DNA of 64,000 bases. Origin: Sphagnum compactum (lineage: Eukaryota > Bryophyta > Sphagnopsida > Sphagnales). Numbering within the stretch: position 1 is the first letter of the stretch; each line of letters opens with the position of its first letter. The position numbers and the translations under genes are program-made. Shown piece by piece: positions 39,567-49,631 of the stretch. Below the pieces are notes generated by a model, which worked only from the letters and a program-made list of their open reading frames with translations, made no database searches and was not told where the DNA came from. Location of the stretch: the NCBI GenBank assembly GCA_965153455.1, contig OZ234501.1, positions 868,001 to 932,000 of the forward strand, in the 5' to 3' direction.

Positions 39567-40620
39567 GACATCTTGGATCAATCAGGTGATAATTGAAGGC
39601 AATAGTGTTAACAGGGCGAATGAAAACAACGTTGGATATTCGTTCTTATCAAATATCTGTAATGAATTTCATCATCATGGACAAGATCTTGTTATCACAT
39701 TTTTAGTGATCGGCATACCTGAAGTCTTTTCATCAAAGGCACAAACAATGATCCATCCATTATATGGAATCAAAATGCTTTAGCAATGTGGGCACGAGGA
39801 GCTGATCGTATGCATGCATTGTTATTTCTACTCATTCAGTTCACTGTCGGCGGTCTTCTTCATGGTGAGGAGTACAAAAGCTATCTCATTTGTAACACAA
39901 AGGATTCTAATAGGACATTCTATTGGTCAATTGATACAATTATGATTTTCCAAAGATACCACAAGGGTGCCAATTTAGGGCTGTCAATCAAATTGATAAC
40001 CATTTTCCTACCTCGAGAACTAAATTTGCTATTCATTGAATATATGTTGCTTATGAAGCCAGCACAATCATTCATTGTTGGTTTGTGTGAAAATGTCAAT
40101 GCAACCCAAAAATACATGAACATTTGGGCCATTCAATGAGATGCAGCCATGGATGGCCAAGATGTTTCCCATTTGGTGGCCATTGTATTCCTCGAGTATG
40201 CAAATCTTGATCTAAGGATTGCAGATTATTGTCATCTTGATGCTTACTTTGGCGATGCCATCAAACAAAGTTATTACATGGAATTTCCCATTAACGAGAC
40301 ATTGAGGCACTCTTTAACCACAACTGCATGACATTATGCTAATTGTTCAAATGATCATAAATTCATGGACATTCAACAAATGTACACATATAAATTGGCG
40401 ATTAAGGCATGGCATCGCTTGTTACAACTCAATTGGAGCCCTATCAATCCACTTCCATTAAGTACTTCAACCATTGAGATTCCAACAATTATTGACCAAC
40501 CCAACAGCCATTGTCCATTACAATCTAAGTGCATCTTTCCTTGCATCGTTCATGTATTCAGTCACAAAAATTACCACTCAACTAACCATCCCACCACCAC
40601 CTCAAGATCAAACACATGAA
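39567..40620 (+). pseudogene. OrsD/RecQ-helicase gene, region before the helicase
   Basis: It continues the gene right after X. The frame at 39,586-39,740 (NNVGYSFLSNICNEF) shifts near 39,740 into the frame at 39,786-40,620. That frame reads MWARGADRMHALLFLLIQF, GGLLHGEEYKSYLI, ILIGHSIG-type and FLPRELNLLFIEYMLL segments. This matches in order what I remember of the conserved block preceding the helicase in fungal OrsD/RecQ proteins (GYSFL ... G-P-R-G-x-E-type ... LP). Two TGA stops (40,137 and near 40,330) look like CGA-to-TGA changes. Role of the block is unknown to me. Dead copy. Confidence 0.65.
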
Positions 40621-41798
40621 GTGCGTTCTCTACGAGCTCTTCATCAATTGGGCTATGAACAGTGGACATGTAAGGAACAAGGCTTAGCTGTGACATTAAT
40701 ATTGGAAAATAGATTTGATTTATTGGTGGTCATGCCCACTAGACATGGTAAATCGATTGTGTTCATGATCCCGCCAATGCTCACCAGTCGGACCATCATT
40801 GTGGTGGTACCTCTCATTATCCTTGTCAACGACATGAAGTTGATGCAAGTCGAGTTGGCTTACAATATGCAACCTATGGCATGGACACAATTACATTTGA
40901 TGATCCTCCATCCATCTTGTTCGTATCAATGGAATGTGCAACAACCCCAAGGTTTGTGGAGTTGGCACATACATTGAACCATTTGCAAAAACTTCATTGT
41001 GTTCTTATAGATGAAGCACATTTGTTTTTGTCAAATTTTAGACTAGCCATGAAGCGCCTATTCCAATTATGGGTTGTGGGATGCCAACTTGTCACATTGA
41101 TAGCCTTTTTGACCCCATCTCAAGAGACTGACCTTAAGATTGTGATGTCCACAACATTCACTTTCATCTGGATGTCGACAATGTGCCCGTTGATTAGGTA
41201 TGTTGTCAATGAAGTGGTCGATATGGACAATGAAATTATTCCACAATTCATCAAATGGGATTGTAATGTATCTTTTGAGACTAATAGGGCAATTGTATAT
41301 TGCTTAACACAACAGTATGTTGAGTGAGTGGCATCCAATGCCAATAATGTGGCATCCATCAGGTTTGCCCATTTTCATGCCCATCTTGATGAAGACACTA
41401 AAAAGATGCAGTTATAGTCATGGCTTTTGGGTGAAGCGCATGTTATGGTGGCCACTGGGGTCATTGGGTGTGGGTACAACTATCCATATGTCAGGATTGT
41501 CATCCATCGTGGATCTTTTAGATCTTTTGTTGCTATATACTAAGAGTTGGGTCGACTTGCTCATGATGGTCAACTTGGTATTAGCCGAATGATTTCTAGT
41601 ACGAAATTAAGAATTGAAATTATGCACATTGATTCATCTTTTTGTTGAACCCAATGCTTGGATCATGGACACGGATAATTGTCAACGACACAATCTTCAT
41701 TTAGTTGTTGATGGTGAATCCCAACGATGCAACCTAATTCTCACCTTATAACCATGCGAAAATTTGTTTACGACAATCACAAGTAGTGTCACTACAAC
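40621..41798 (+). pseudogene. RecQ-like helicase domain, decayed
   Basis: Helicase motifs appear in order. A Q-motif-like RALHQLGYEQWTCKEQ is followed by Walker A as MPTRHGKS (about 40,735; the usual first Gly is Arg) and VVVPLIILVNDM (motif Ia). After a frame change near 40,870 come motif II LIDEAHLF (about 41,010) and LIAFLTPSQE (motif III). After a TGA at 41,325 come AHVMVATGVIGCG (motif V) and EXGRXXXDG (motif VI, ELGRLAHDG), with a CAA-to-TAA stop just before it. The order identifies an SF2 helicase of the RecQ group. An extra His/Cys-containing C-terminal segment follows (NAWIMDTDNC...). The plant's own RECQ genes are spliced and lack the upstream OrsD part, so this is a different family. 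Four or more lesions; not functional. Confidence 0.75.
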
Positions 41799-41811
41799 TG
41801 TGAGGCAACTT

Positions 41812-42123
41812 TGTTAACAAATAGGAGATCTACTGAAGTGTAAACATAAATCTTTATTGAAAGAAAACTAAAACACGATGTTCACAACACAGAACATAAC
41901 ATCAAGAACTCCTCAAGGATCTTGTCACATGAAATACACAAACTTGTGCAATGAAGAAAAGAAAGCCAAAGCATTAACACTAAAGTATTTAACTAAAAGA
42001 CCAAACCACAAATAACCAAACTAATATAAGTAAAGAAAGTAATTCAACCTTGTGAAAGTAACCTAGTTATTTTCGTACTCTAATAACAACGAAGCTTGAC
42101 TAGTTGAGCTTGAATTCTCAACA
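41812..42123 (-). repeat. Copia 3' LTR
   Basis: 312 bp, terminal tgttaaca and ctcaaca in plus orientation. It pairs with 47,542-47,854 and is also closely similar to 63,033-63,345. The end of the pol frame runs into it, with the stop near 42,063. Confidence 0.95.
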
Positions 42124-43620
42124 CTCCCCCTCAAGCTCAAATCCACTTTTAGTACACCAAGCATTTTTCTAAACTTCCTTAGCTTGTCTGTACCCAAAGC
42201 TTTTGTGAAAATGTCAGCAACTTGATTTTCAATATTGACATGAATAAGGTGAATTTCTCTTGCTAGAACTTTTTTAATAAAGTGGTAGTGCACCTTAATG
42301 TGCTTTGTCCTAGCATGATAGATCGGGTTGTTAGCAAATAATATGCTACTAATGTTATCACAATAAATGACAACAGGAGCATCCACTGATTGTCCTAAAT
42401 CTGAGAGTAGTTTTTGTAACCAAACTACTTCACATGCAACAATTACTACGCTTTTGTATTCTGCCTCCATCTTGATAATGCAACTGTTGGTTATTTTTTA
42501 CTGCTCCAACTAATAGCACCACTTCCAAAAAAAACATGAAACCACTTGTTGATCTTCTATTTAAAACATTGTTAGCCCAATCAGCATCTGTGTATCCATG
42601 TATTTGTAACTGGCTCTTGGCTTCATAAAAAAATCCACATTGCAAAGTATGTTTTATGTACCTCAGTATGCGCCTCACTGCATCCAAATGTGGCTTTCGT
42701 GGTGTTTGCATGAATTGACTCACCACTTGAACTGCATAATTCAAATTTGGCTTTATGATGGTCATGTAAATCAAACTCCCCATTATGCGCCTGTACATAG
42801 TGGTATCCTCCACAAGGTCTCATGCATCTGCATTTAACTTCACATTTTGCTCCAATGGAATTGAAATGGGTTTGCAACCCGTCATCCCATATTCGGACAA
42901 TTTCTTCAAGGCATATTGCCTTTGTAGTAACCATATCCCTTTAGAGGATCAGATTACCTCAATGACGAGGAAGTAACGCAACTTTTCCAAATCCTTCATC
43001 TCAAACTTTTACTTCAAAAGTTTCTTCAAGTCAGAGATGTCTACATCATTATCTCCTGTGATAATCAAATCATCAACATAGATGACTATGATTACAATCC
43101 CATGATCTGTCTTTTTCACATATAATGAAAAATCTGCATTGGATGTTTGAAATCCACTTGTGACAAAATATTGACCTATATTGTCTGACCAAGCTCTAGG
43201 TGTTTATTTCAAGTCATACAAAGCTTTCTTCAACCTACAAACCAAATTAGGATGTGTTTGGTCAACATAACCTGGTGGTTGTTCCATGTACACTTATTCC
43301 TGTACATCTCCATGAAGAAAAACATTCTTTACATCCATTTGATGTAAAGACCATCCTTTTGCTGTTGCCATAGCATTGATTACTCTTATAGTTGTCATTT
43401 TGGCAACTGGACTGTAGGTCTCCTCGTAGTCTATGCCATAAGTTTGGGCATAACCTTTTGAAACCAATCTTGCTTTGTATCTGCTCATAGATCCATCTGC
43501 ATTGTGTTTGACCTTGTACACCCATTTGCACCCAATTGCTTTCTTGTCCTTTGGTAAAGTGACCAATTCTTAAGTAGCATTAACATCCAACGCCGCCATC
43601 TCTTCATCCATGGCATTGTC
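42063..43620 (-). pseudogene. Copia reverse transcriptase and RNase H, degenerate
   Basis: Minus-strand reading shows, in order, KAIGCKWVYKVKHNADGS, YARLVSKGYAQ-type and MDVKNVFLHGD. The catalytic YVDD (43,069-43,080, followed by LIITGD) comes next, then YRRIMGSLIYM, SQFMQTPRKPHLDAVRRIL, GYTDADWA (RNase H Asp), MEAEYKSV (Glu), YCDNISS (Asp) and VADIFTKAL. This is the standard copia RT-RNase H series. Stops interrupt it near 43,294, 43,205, 43,010, 42,955 and 42,820. Frame changes occur near 42,520 (GFMFFLEVVLL) and 42,470. The C-terminus extends into the 3' LTR. Not functional. Confidence 0.9.
42124..42136 (-). other. Copia polypurine tract
   Basis: The minus strand reads ttgagggggag directly before the LTR: the primer site for plus-strand DNA synthesis. 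The same sequence adjoins the LTR at 63,346. Confidence 0.85.
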
Positions 43621-44198
43621 CCATTTAAGGTTTCCAACTACATGTTCAAAACAAGTGGGTTCAACCTCCTATATAACTCTCACCATGTATGCGTAATGAT
43701 GAATATGCGAATCTTTGTATAAGGTACTTCACTCGTGTGGATCTTAATACGCCATTGTTGTTGTCAAGTGTTTTCAAAGCTTTCTTGGCCATCAGAGCTT
43801 CGGGAGTAATAACTGAAGGGATTCTTAATTCTTCACCCACACTCTTCTTTGAATCACTTGATTCATCATCTACATGAAGATTTCTAGATGATGTTTGATA
43901 ACTACCATGTATAGTGTTTGAAGATCTTAATCTTCCTTTCCATGGAATGCTACTGGACCCACTAATTGAAGACTCTTGTGGTCCACTAATTAATTGTGAT
44001 TCTTATTCCACATTTGATGAGACATCACCATTTCTAGCCTCTCCATTTTCTGCTATCTTCAATGGTGAGTACCAGTTAACCATCTCATCAAACACGACAT
44101 CTCTACTCACTTGCAACCTTTGAGTGGAAGGGTTGAAGCATATATATCCTTTTTTTCTAAGGAATATCCAATGAAGATACATTTCTCAGCTTTTGGGT

Positions 44199-45365
44199 CT
44201 AGTCTTGATCTCTTCTCGTCAAGAACATGCACGTATGCAATGCAACCGAACATTCTAAGGTGTGAGACATTGGGTTTCTTGCCTGTGAATTTTTCTTTAA
44301 GTGTATGCCATGAACTCTCACTGTGGGTGTTTGATTCATGATATAGACTGTAGTTGCTACTGCTTCAACCCAAAAGTAATTTGGCAAATTCTTCTCATTC
44401 AATGGGACGCGTGCTATTTCAGCAATGTGCATGTTCTTCCTTTGAGCAATTCCATTCTACTATGGGGAATAACTACATGAATTTTTCCTTTGAATTCTAT
44501 GCTCCTTCAAGTATTCACTGAACTCATTTGAAAAGTATTCTCCCCCTCTATCAGACCTTAGGCATTTGATGCTCACACCCTTCTCCTTCTCCACCCTTGT
44601 TTTGAAATTCAAAAAATGTTGAAACATTTCACCTTTGTGTTTCATGAAGTAGACCCACACCTTTCTTGTGTGGTCATCAATGAAACTCATGTAGTACTTG
44701 CATCCTCCAATGGATTCTGTCTTCATGGTCCACACATTTGAGTGGATCATTTCCAAAGGTTTGGAACTCACATGAGTTTTTTGAGCTAGGAATGGATGCC
44801 TAGCTTGCTTCCCCAATTGGCATGTTTCACAAACTTTTGACATCACTTCTTCTATTCCAAATTTGGGAAGACCTCCAACAAGATTTTGTTTCTCCATCAA
44901 CTTAAAACATTGGAGATTAACATGGCCAACCTGCTTGTGCCAAATTCCAATGTCTCCAGTTCATTTTCCATGTGTGAATAACATGGAATTCACCTCAAGC
45001 ATGTTCACATCCAAGGTGAACATTTGTCCATTCCTTTCCCCTTTTGCAATCAATTTGCCTTGGTTCTTCAAGTCTTCCACAAAACATCCATTAGGGTTGA
45101 ATGTCACCTGTAAACCTTGTTCCACCATCTGGCCTACAGAGACCAATTTTTTTGTTATGGTTGGAACATGAAGTACATCTTTCAAATACTTTGTTTACCC
45201 ATATTGCATGGACAATGGCACCTTGCCAATTTGAGTGATGGGATGTGTAGTGTCATCACTAATTTTCACAAACCCTGGTGTTTTCAAATCCCTTGTGTCT
45301 CTAAACCACTTTCCATGATTAGTCATGTGGTTTGAAGCTCCGAATCCACATACCAAACGTTGTTA
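44199..45365 (-). pseudogene. Copia protease end and integrase, degenerate
   Basis: From high to low coordinates: YVDSELQTT at about 45,335 (protease active-site region, expected DSGA changed), KDVLHVPTITKKLVSVGQ, a pre-integrase IWHKQVGHVNL with C-x2-C (CETCQLGKQARH), then the integrase core. The first catalytic Asp is Asn in MIHSNVW (codon 44,736-44,738). The second is kept in LRSDRGGEYF. The Glu is Gln in GIAQRKN (codon 44,442-44,444). With two of three DDE residues changed the enzyme could not cut DNA even if made. Stops and a frame change lie between 44,340 and 44,470 and near 44,950. Confidence 0.88.
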
Positions 45366-46471
45366 TTTGATACACCTCCTATCATTGAATTTGCCATGTG
45401 TTGCATCACAAACAGTTTTTCATCACCTTGATTGTTAGTTGATGCATAATTCCCTTGTTGTAGCTTTCCATTTTGTGCATCATGTTCCCTTTGATAATAG
45501 TTATTTGCCATGCACCCAGGTTTCCCACAATAATAACAGTTTGAGTCGCTATTTGGTTATTGACCTCGATGACTTCCACCACGACCTCCACGTCTTTTTC
45601 GACTTCCTCTTCCTCCAAAGTTTCCTCGTCCACCTCCATGAGGTTGACCTTCATGTTGATGATGTCCACTATGCAAGCTTCCGTGTCGACTTCGAAATGA
45701 GGTTTTACCACCTCTACTTCTACCTTTATTAGTATTTGAGTAGAAAGCACTTTCTGGTGATCCTCCATTAGGTGAAGTACCAACAATTTTCATTTCTTCA
45801 TTTATAAGTAGGGTTATTAAGTCTTGGAAATCGGAAAATGTTTCTCGAACTATAATTGAAGTACGGAACTGACTATAGTCTTTTCCAAATCCATTCAAGG
45901 TCACGACCATTAAATCTTCATCATCTACAGGGGCTCCTATAGATGCAATAGCATTTGCAAGGTTTTTCATTTTTATAGAATAGTCATTGATGTTCATCTT
46001 GTTTTTCTGTAGATTATGCAACTCTTGTTTAAGCTGCATTATGCGAACTTGTGTATTGGTGTTATACATTTTCACCAATCTAACGCAAGCTTGCTTGAGT
46101 GATTTTTGCATCTTGAATATGCACAATCATGGAATCGGACACACTCACAAAAAGCCAATATAAGACTTTCCTTGCTTTTTCATGCCAAGTTTTATTGGCT
46201 TGAATTTGTTGTTGTGTGGGGTTTTTTGGGGAAAGAGGTTATTTGTCATCATCAGTTATGAACTCCCAATAACCTTTCCCCATCAAGAAATTCATAATCC
46301 TAAATTTCCACACTTGGAAATTATTTTTGTCTAATTTCTCAATTGCAATTTGAGAAAGACCGTCCACCATCTCTCGACACAACTCTCAATGTCTTCTTGG
46401 GGTTTCACAAATGATTTTAATTCCTTCCTTAGGTTTCTAGGATTAGGGTTAAGGTTGAAGAAGATGGACAT
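45366..46471 (-). pseudogene. Copia gag, degenerate
   Basis: The probable start is near 46,471 (MSIFFNLNPNPRNLRKEL). The main body at 45,557-46,126 reads KQELHNLQKNKMNINDYSIKM-type coat sequence with NAIASIGAPVDDEDLMVVTLNG, typical of copia gag, then a Gly/Arg-rich tail (RGRGNFGGRG type). After a frame change the zinc knuckle reads CYYCGKPGCMANNYY. The His is Cys and the last Cys is Tyr, so zinc binding should be lost. Stops occur between 46,130 and 46,400. Confidence 0.82.
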
Positions 46472-47529
46472 TGCATATGTATGTGTGTCTTGAGTATTAT
46501 ACGAAATTCTATACTATACATAGGTTTTACGTATATGTACGTATTTCGTATAATATTTTGTATGGTATTAAGTACATGATTACATACCAAAATTTTGTAT
46601 GAAGGTCTTAATATTATATTTGCACTCCCCAATCTTCAAACTCCTTCCTTCAAGGTCTCCCAAGTTGTATTTGCTCCACTTCAAAATTCGTTTTGATGTC
46701 TTCTCAATGTAAACTATTATCATAGCAACTTTGCAAAGCTCCTCCGCTCATATATGACCTTGGATCATTCTGAAATTTTGATGAAACATGAAAAAATATG
46801 TCTACTACGATCTTTGAAAATTTTAGTTCAATTAATTTTCATAAAATGACAGATCTTGCTACTTTCTTGAAATCACCTCAAACCAGGACCTGAACACAAA
46901 ATGACTTACAATTCGTTCTCAAAAACTCCAAACTCCTTAAGATTTTGAAAGACACATTAGATATGTGTCTTTTATATATGCGTAAAATTTCAACTCTATT
47001 GATGATGACCACAAAGAGTTGTCATTTTTAAAAGAAACTGACTTCAAAACTAAGGCTGAAACTTTAGATACTTTGATTTCTCTCAATACATATCCAAATG
47101 ACATGAAATTTCTCTCACATATGTATTCCTTTATGATTTATAAGATACCAAAGCTGCAAAACCAAAAAAGCTCACAAGGGAGTTATGACCAAAAAACCAA
47201 ATCTAGCATAGAGTTTTCAAAAACTCACAACTCTGACAAAACATATCCTTTTCTTTTGAAAAGTTGATAATATAAACGTCTTATAGTCTTCTATAATCTC
47301 TCTAAGTTTCACATTAAGATCTTTTCACAATAGATCTAGATCTAGATTTAAAGATATGACTTTCACAACCTTTGATGTGTTGATCTCCTCTCACCTTTTT
47401 TCTTTTCTTTTCTTTCTCTTCACATTTTTTCTTTTCCCCGTTTCTCTTTTGCACTTGACAAACTCCTATGATATTACTAAAAAATTTCTAGCTCTAGATC
47501 TCTTTCAACCTTCTCACCAAACAACCTAA

Positions 47530-47541
47530 GCTCTAATACCA
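47530..47541 (-). other. Copia primer-binding site (initiator tRNA-Met)
   Basis: The minus strand reads TGGTATTAGAGC directly after the LTR end TTAACA. It matches the plant initiator-Met site TGGTATCAGAGC except for one C-to-T change. Confidence 0.9.
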
Positions 47542-47854
47542 TGTTAACAAATAGGAGATCAACTTAAGTGCAAACATAAATTTTTATTGAAAGAAAACTA
47601 AAACACAATGTTCACAACACGAAACATAACATCAAGAACTCCTCAAGGTTCTTGTCACATGAAATACACAAACTTTGTGCAATGAAGAAAAAAGAGCCAA
47701 ACCATCAACATGAAAGTATTTAACTAAAAGACCAAACCACAAATAACCAAACTAATATAAGTAAAGAAAGTAATTCAACCTTGTGAAAGTAACCTAGTTA
47801 CTTTCCTATTCCAGTAACAATGAAACCTAACTAGTTAAGCTTGAATTCTTGACA
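47542..47854 (-). repeat. Copia 5' LTR
   Basis: 313 bp, plus-strand tgttaacaaatagg to gaattcttgaca. It is followed by aactt, the target duplication. Confidence 0.95.
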
Positions 47855-48090
47855 AACTTTCTGTCCCTTTACTCTCGATTCTATGAGGTGACTATACTTG
47901 AAAATACATATGCTACCAGTGAAGGAAAAATGCAATGTTCTAGATGCTAAGTTGCGTTTATAATTGAAACCAAATAGTTTGCCTCCTATGTGTCATTTAT
48001 GATGTAGAATCGATAGATATATTTTCCAAGCTCAAACACTCCAAATTTTAGAAATTTATGTTAAATTGTCATTCATTTAAACCAACTTTT
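47855..48090 (+). pseudogene. Second OrsD/RecQ-family segment, split by the copia element
   Basis: It begins upstream of the copia insertion with tgtgaggcaactt (41,799-41,811) and resumes here. Together these align with 18,671-18,930: tctatgag, aaaatacatatgctacca, aattgaaaccaaa and gatagatatattttc occur in the same order. The block lies just after the zinc finger in the first copy but here follows the helicase C-terminus, so a junction at 41,798 joins the end of one gene copy to the early part of another. Non-coding as it stands. Confidence 0.65.
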
Positions 48091-48168
48091 GTCCGAGGTG
48101 ACTAATTTTTCTCACATGCAACTAAAACATTAGTCGCCTTGGACAAAAATAGTCACAAAAGTTGGTTA
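48079..48168. repeat. 90-bp imperfect palindrome
   Basis: The outer arms are aaccaactttt (48,079-48,090) and aaaagttggtt (48,157-48,167). The inner arms are gtccgaggtgactaat (48,091-48,106) and attagtcgccttggac (48,129-48,144), 14 of 16 paired. The loop is about 22 bases. The first gene copy lacks it at the matching point (near 18,925), so it may be a small inserted hairpin element, but I see no target duplication. Confidence 0.65.
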
Positions 48169-48670
48169 CAAAACCCCATTTTTCTTCTAATTAGTTATTA
48201 GAATAAATATTTAGGAATTCAAAAATTGCAAAATAACACAAGAGTGAAATTATCAAAACAACAAAATTACATGTAAAGCAAAGCAAGTACTTGCAATTTC
48301 TAAAGGGGATTAGGGTCCAAGTTGCCACATTACACGGAAAAAAATTTCTAAAGTAGTTTTATTTAAATAATAGGTGCCAACAAGTCATCAAATTATAGGA
48401 TGGATCCTAAATTTTTGTATTTCCCCCTTTCACCTTTAACCACCTCTAAACCCTAAACCCTAAGCCCTCTTATGCATGATTGACAACCCACCTACTCCAC
48501 AAAATTTCAGGGGTGGGGGTGGGGGGAAGGGAAGCTCTGCTTGTACCTATATGAGTATATCCTATTTATCAAAATTTTAAATATTAATTGTTGGATGGAA
48601 AAAAATGCAAATTGGTACATAATTTAGTTGAGTGCAATATGAGTTGTGGAAACATGTATGTTGTGGTGTC
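48169..48670. other. Spacer with a short telomere-type repeat
   Basis: AT-rich, no gene. 48,446-48,467 reads taaaccctaaaccctaag, two to three plant telomere-type units, and a G-rich run lies at 48,510-48,530. It ends at the gypsy LTR. Confidence 0.6.
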
Positions 48671-49593
48671 ACCAAAAAGGAGAGAGAGTTAGAGAGAGAA
48701 TAATGGAGAAACACTGATACAACCCACCAAGGTACGCATACAGACCCAAACAGGATCCGAGCTGCCTAGTCTTCTGATCTGCACCAGACCCTGCTCTAAC
48801 AACTCACAGAACACCCACACACACACATGCTCTGATCTTTCAACAAAAATGATTTACTCATACGTGGATCAGCACATCGGATCACAAAATTACAGATCCT
48901 TATGCCTTACATCGGATTAAACAAACCAGGAATTGTTTCATGCCTGATTTGCAGTGCACATCATCACGGATCCAACAACGACTTCAGGTGTGGCCTTTGA
49001 GGTCAGATCCCTCTGTGTTCATTCGGTCCTTTGAGCCGCTAACCCAGAGATCCTCAGTTTCAACAACATTCTGCTACCCACAGCTCAAATGCAGTGCAAG
49101 ATCCTACAAACACACATTCCCCCTTACAGATCTCACTCTCTCTTCTGCATGCCCCTAAGTCTAAGGCTCGAACCCCTCAGGTTCTCATCAATCCTTGGCA
49201 TCACCCTCCATCACAATTGCATCCAGACATCTCACAACTGCTCAACAACGTCACTGGCGCAGGGGAGAGATTCAACAACGAGCCAAGCAGCTGCAAGCAC
49301 AAAGCAAGAACCACCCAAAACTGAAAACTCAGAATGCTTTATCTGTCTTCCTATCCTCCTCCTCTAATTGTCACCACCTCCCTCCAAAACTTCCTGCCAT
49401 TTCTTCCTAACTTCCATCATAAGCTCCCCATGCACCATTACAATCTTCACGTCCCCGAAATAATAAACCCGCCGCCTTCATTAAGTCCTTTTTTGGCCGG
49501 TTTAACTCTTAAACCCTTAAAGCAAAAAAAATCAGCTTTCCTAACCTAGGAGTCACTAACAGGCTCCTTGTTCGGCTACCCCTTAACCAGTCA
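48671..49593 (-). repeat. Gypsy 3' LTR
   Basis: 923 bp matching 55,801-56,724 base for base apart from about 36 substitutions and one indel. Confidence 0.93.
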
Positions 49594-49602
49594 CATATGT
49601 CA

Positions 49603-49616
49603 CCCCTTCCTTCTTC
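49603..49616 (-). other. Gypsy polypurine tract
   Basis: The minus strand reads gaagaaggaagggg, nine bases before the LTR repeat begins. This is the expected plus-strand primer; the gap hints that the true LTR start may lie slightly inside this interval. Confidence 0.7.
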
Positions 49617-49631
49617 AAAAAGCTAAGTCCC

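Larger units (their letters stand above)
41812..47854 (-). mobile_element. Ty1/copia LTR retrotransposon, full length, degenerate
   Basis: 6,043 bp with 312/313-bp LTRs, TG...CA ends and a perfect AACTT target duplication (41,807-41,811 and 47,855-47,859). Order on the minus strand: LTR, initiator-Met primer-binding site, leader, gag, protease, integrase, reverse transcriptase, RNase H, polypurine tract, LTR. Integrase before reverse transcriptase is the copia order. LTRs differ at about 28 places (near 9%, counted by eye), so it is older than the gypsy element next door. It is inserted in a zinc-finger/helicase family sequence. A sister copy starts at 63,033. Confidence 0.95.

Noticed and set aside
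40621-41798. Plant nuclear RECQ gene
   Set aside because: The helicase is intronless in remaining stretches, fused to OrsD-type regions, multicopy and broken; the order of blocks fits the fungal-type gene instead.
48446-48467. Chromosome end
   Set aside because: Only two to three telomere-type units, surrounded by repeats; at most an interstitial trace.
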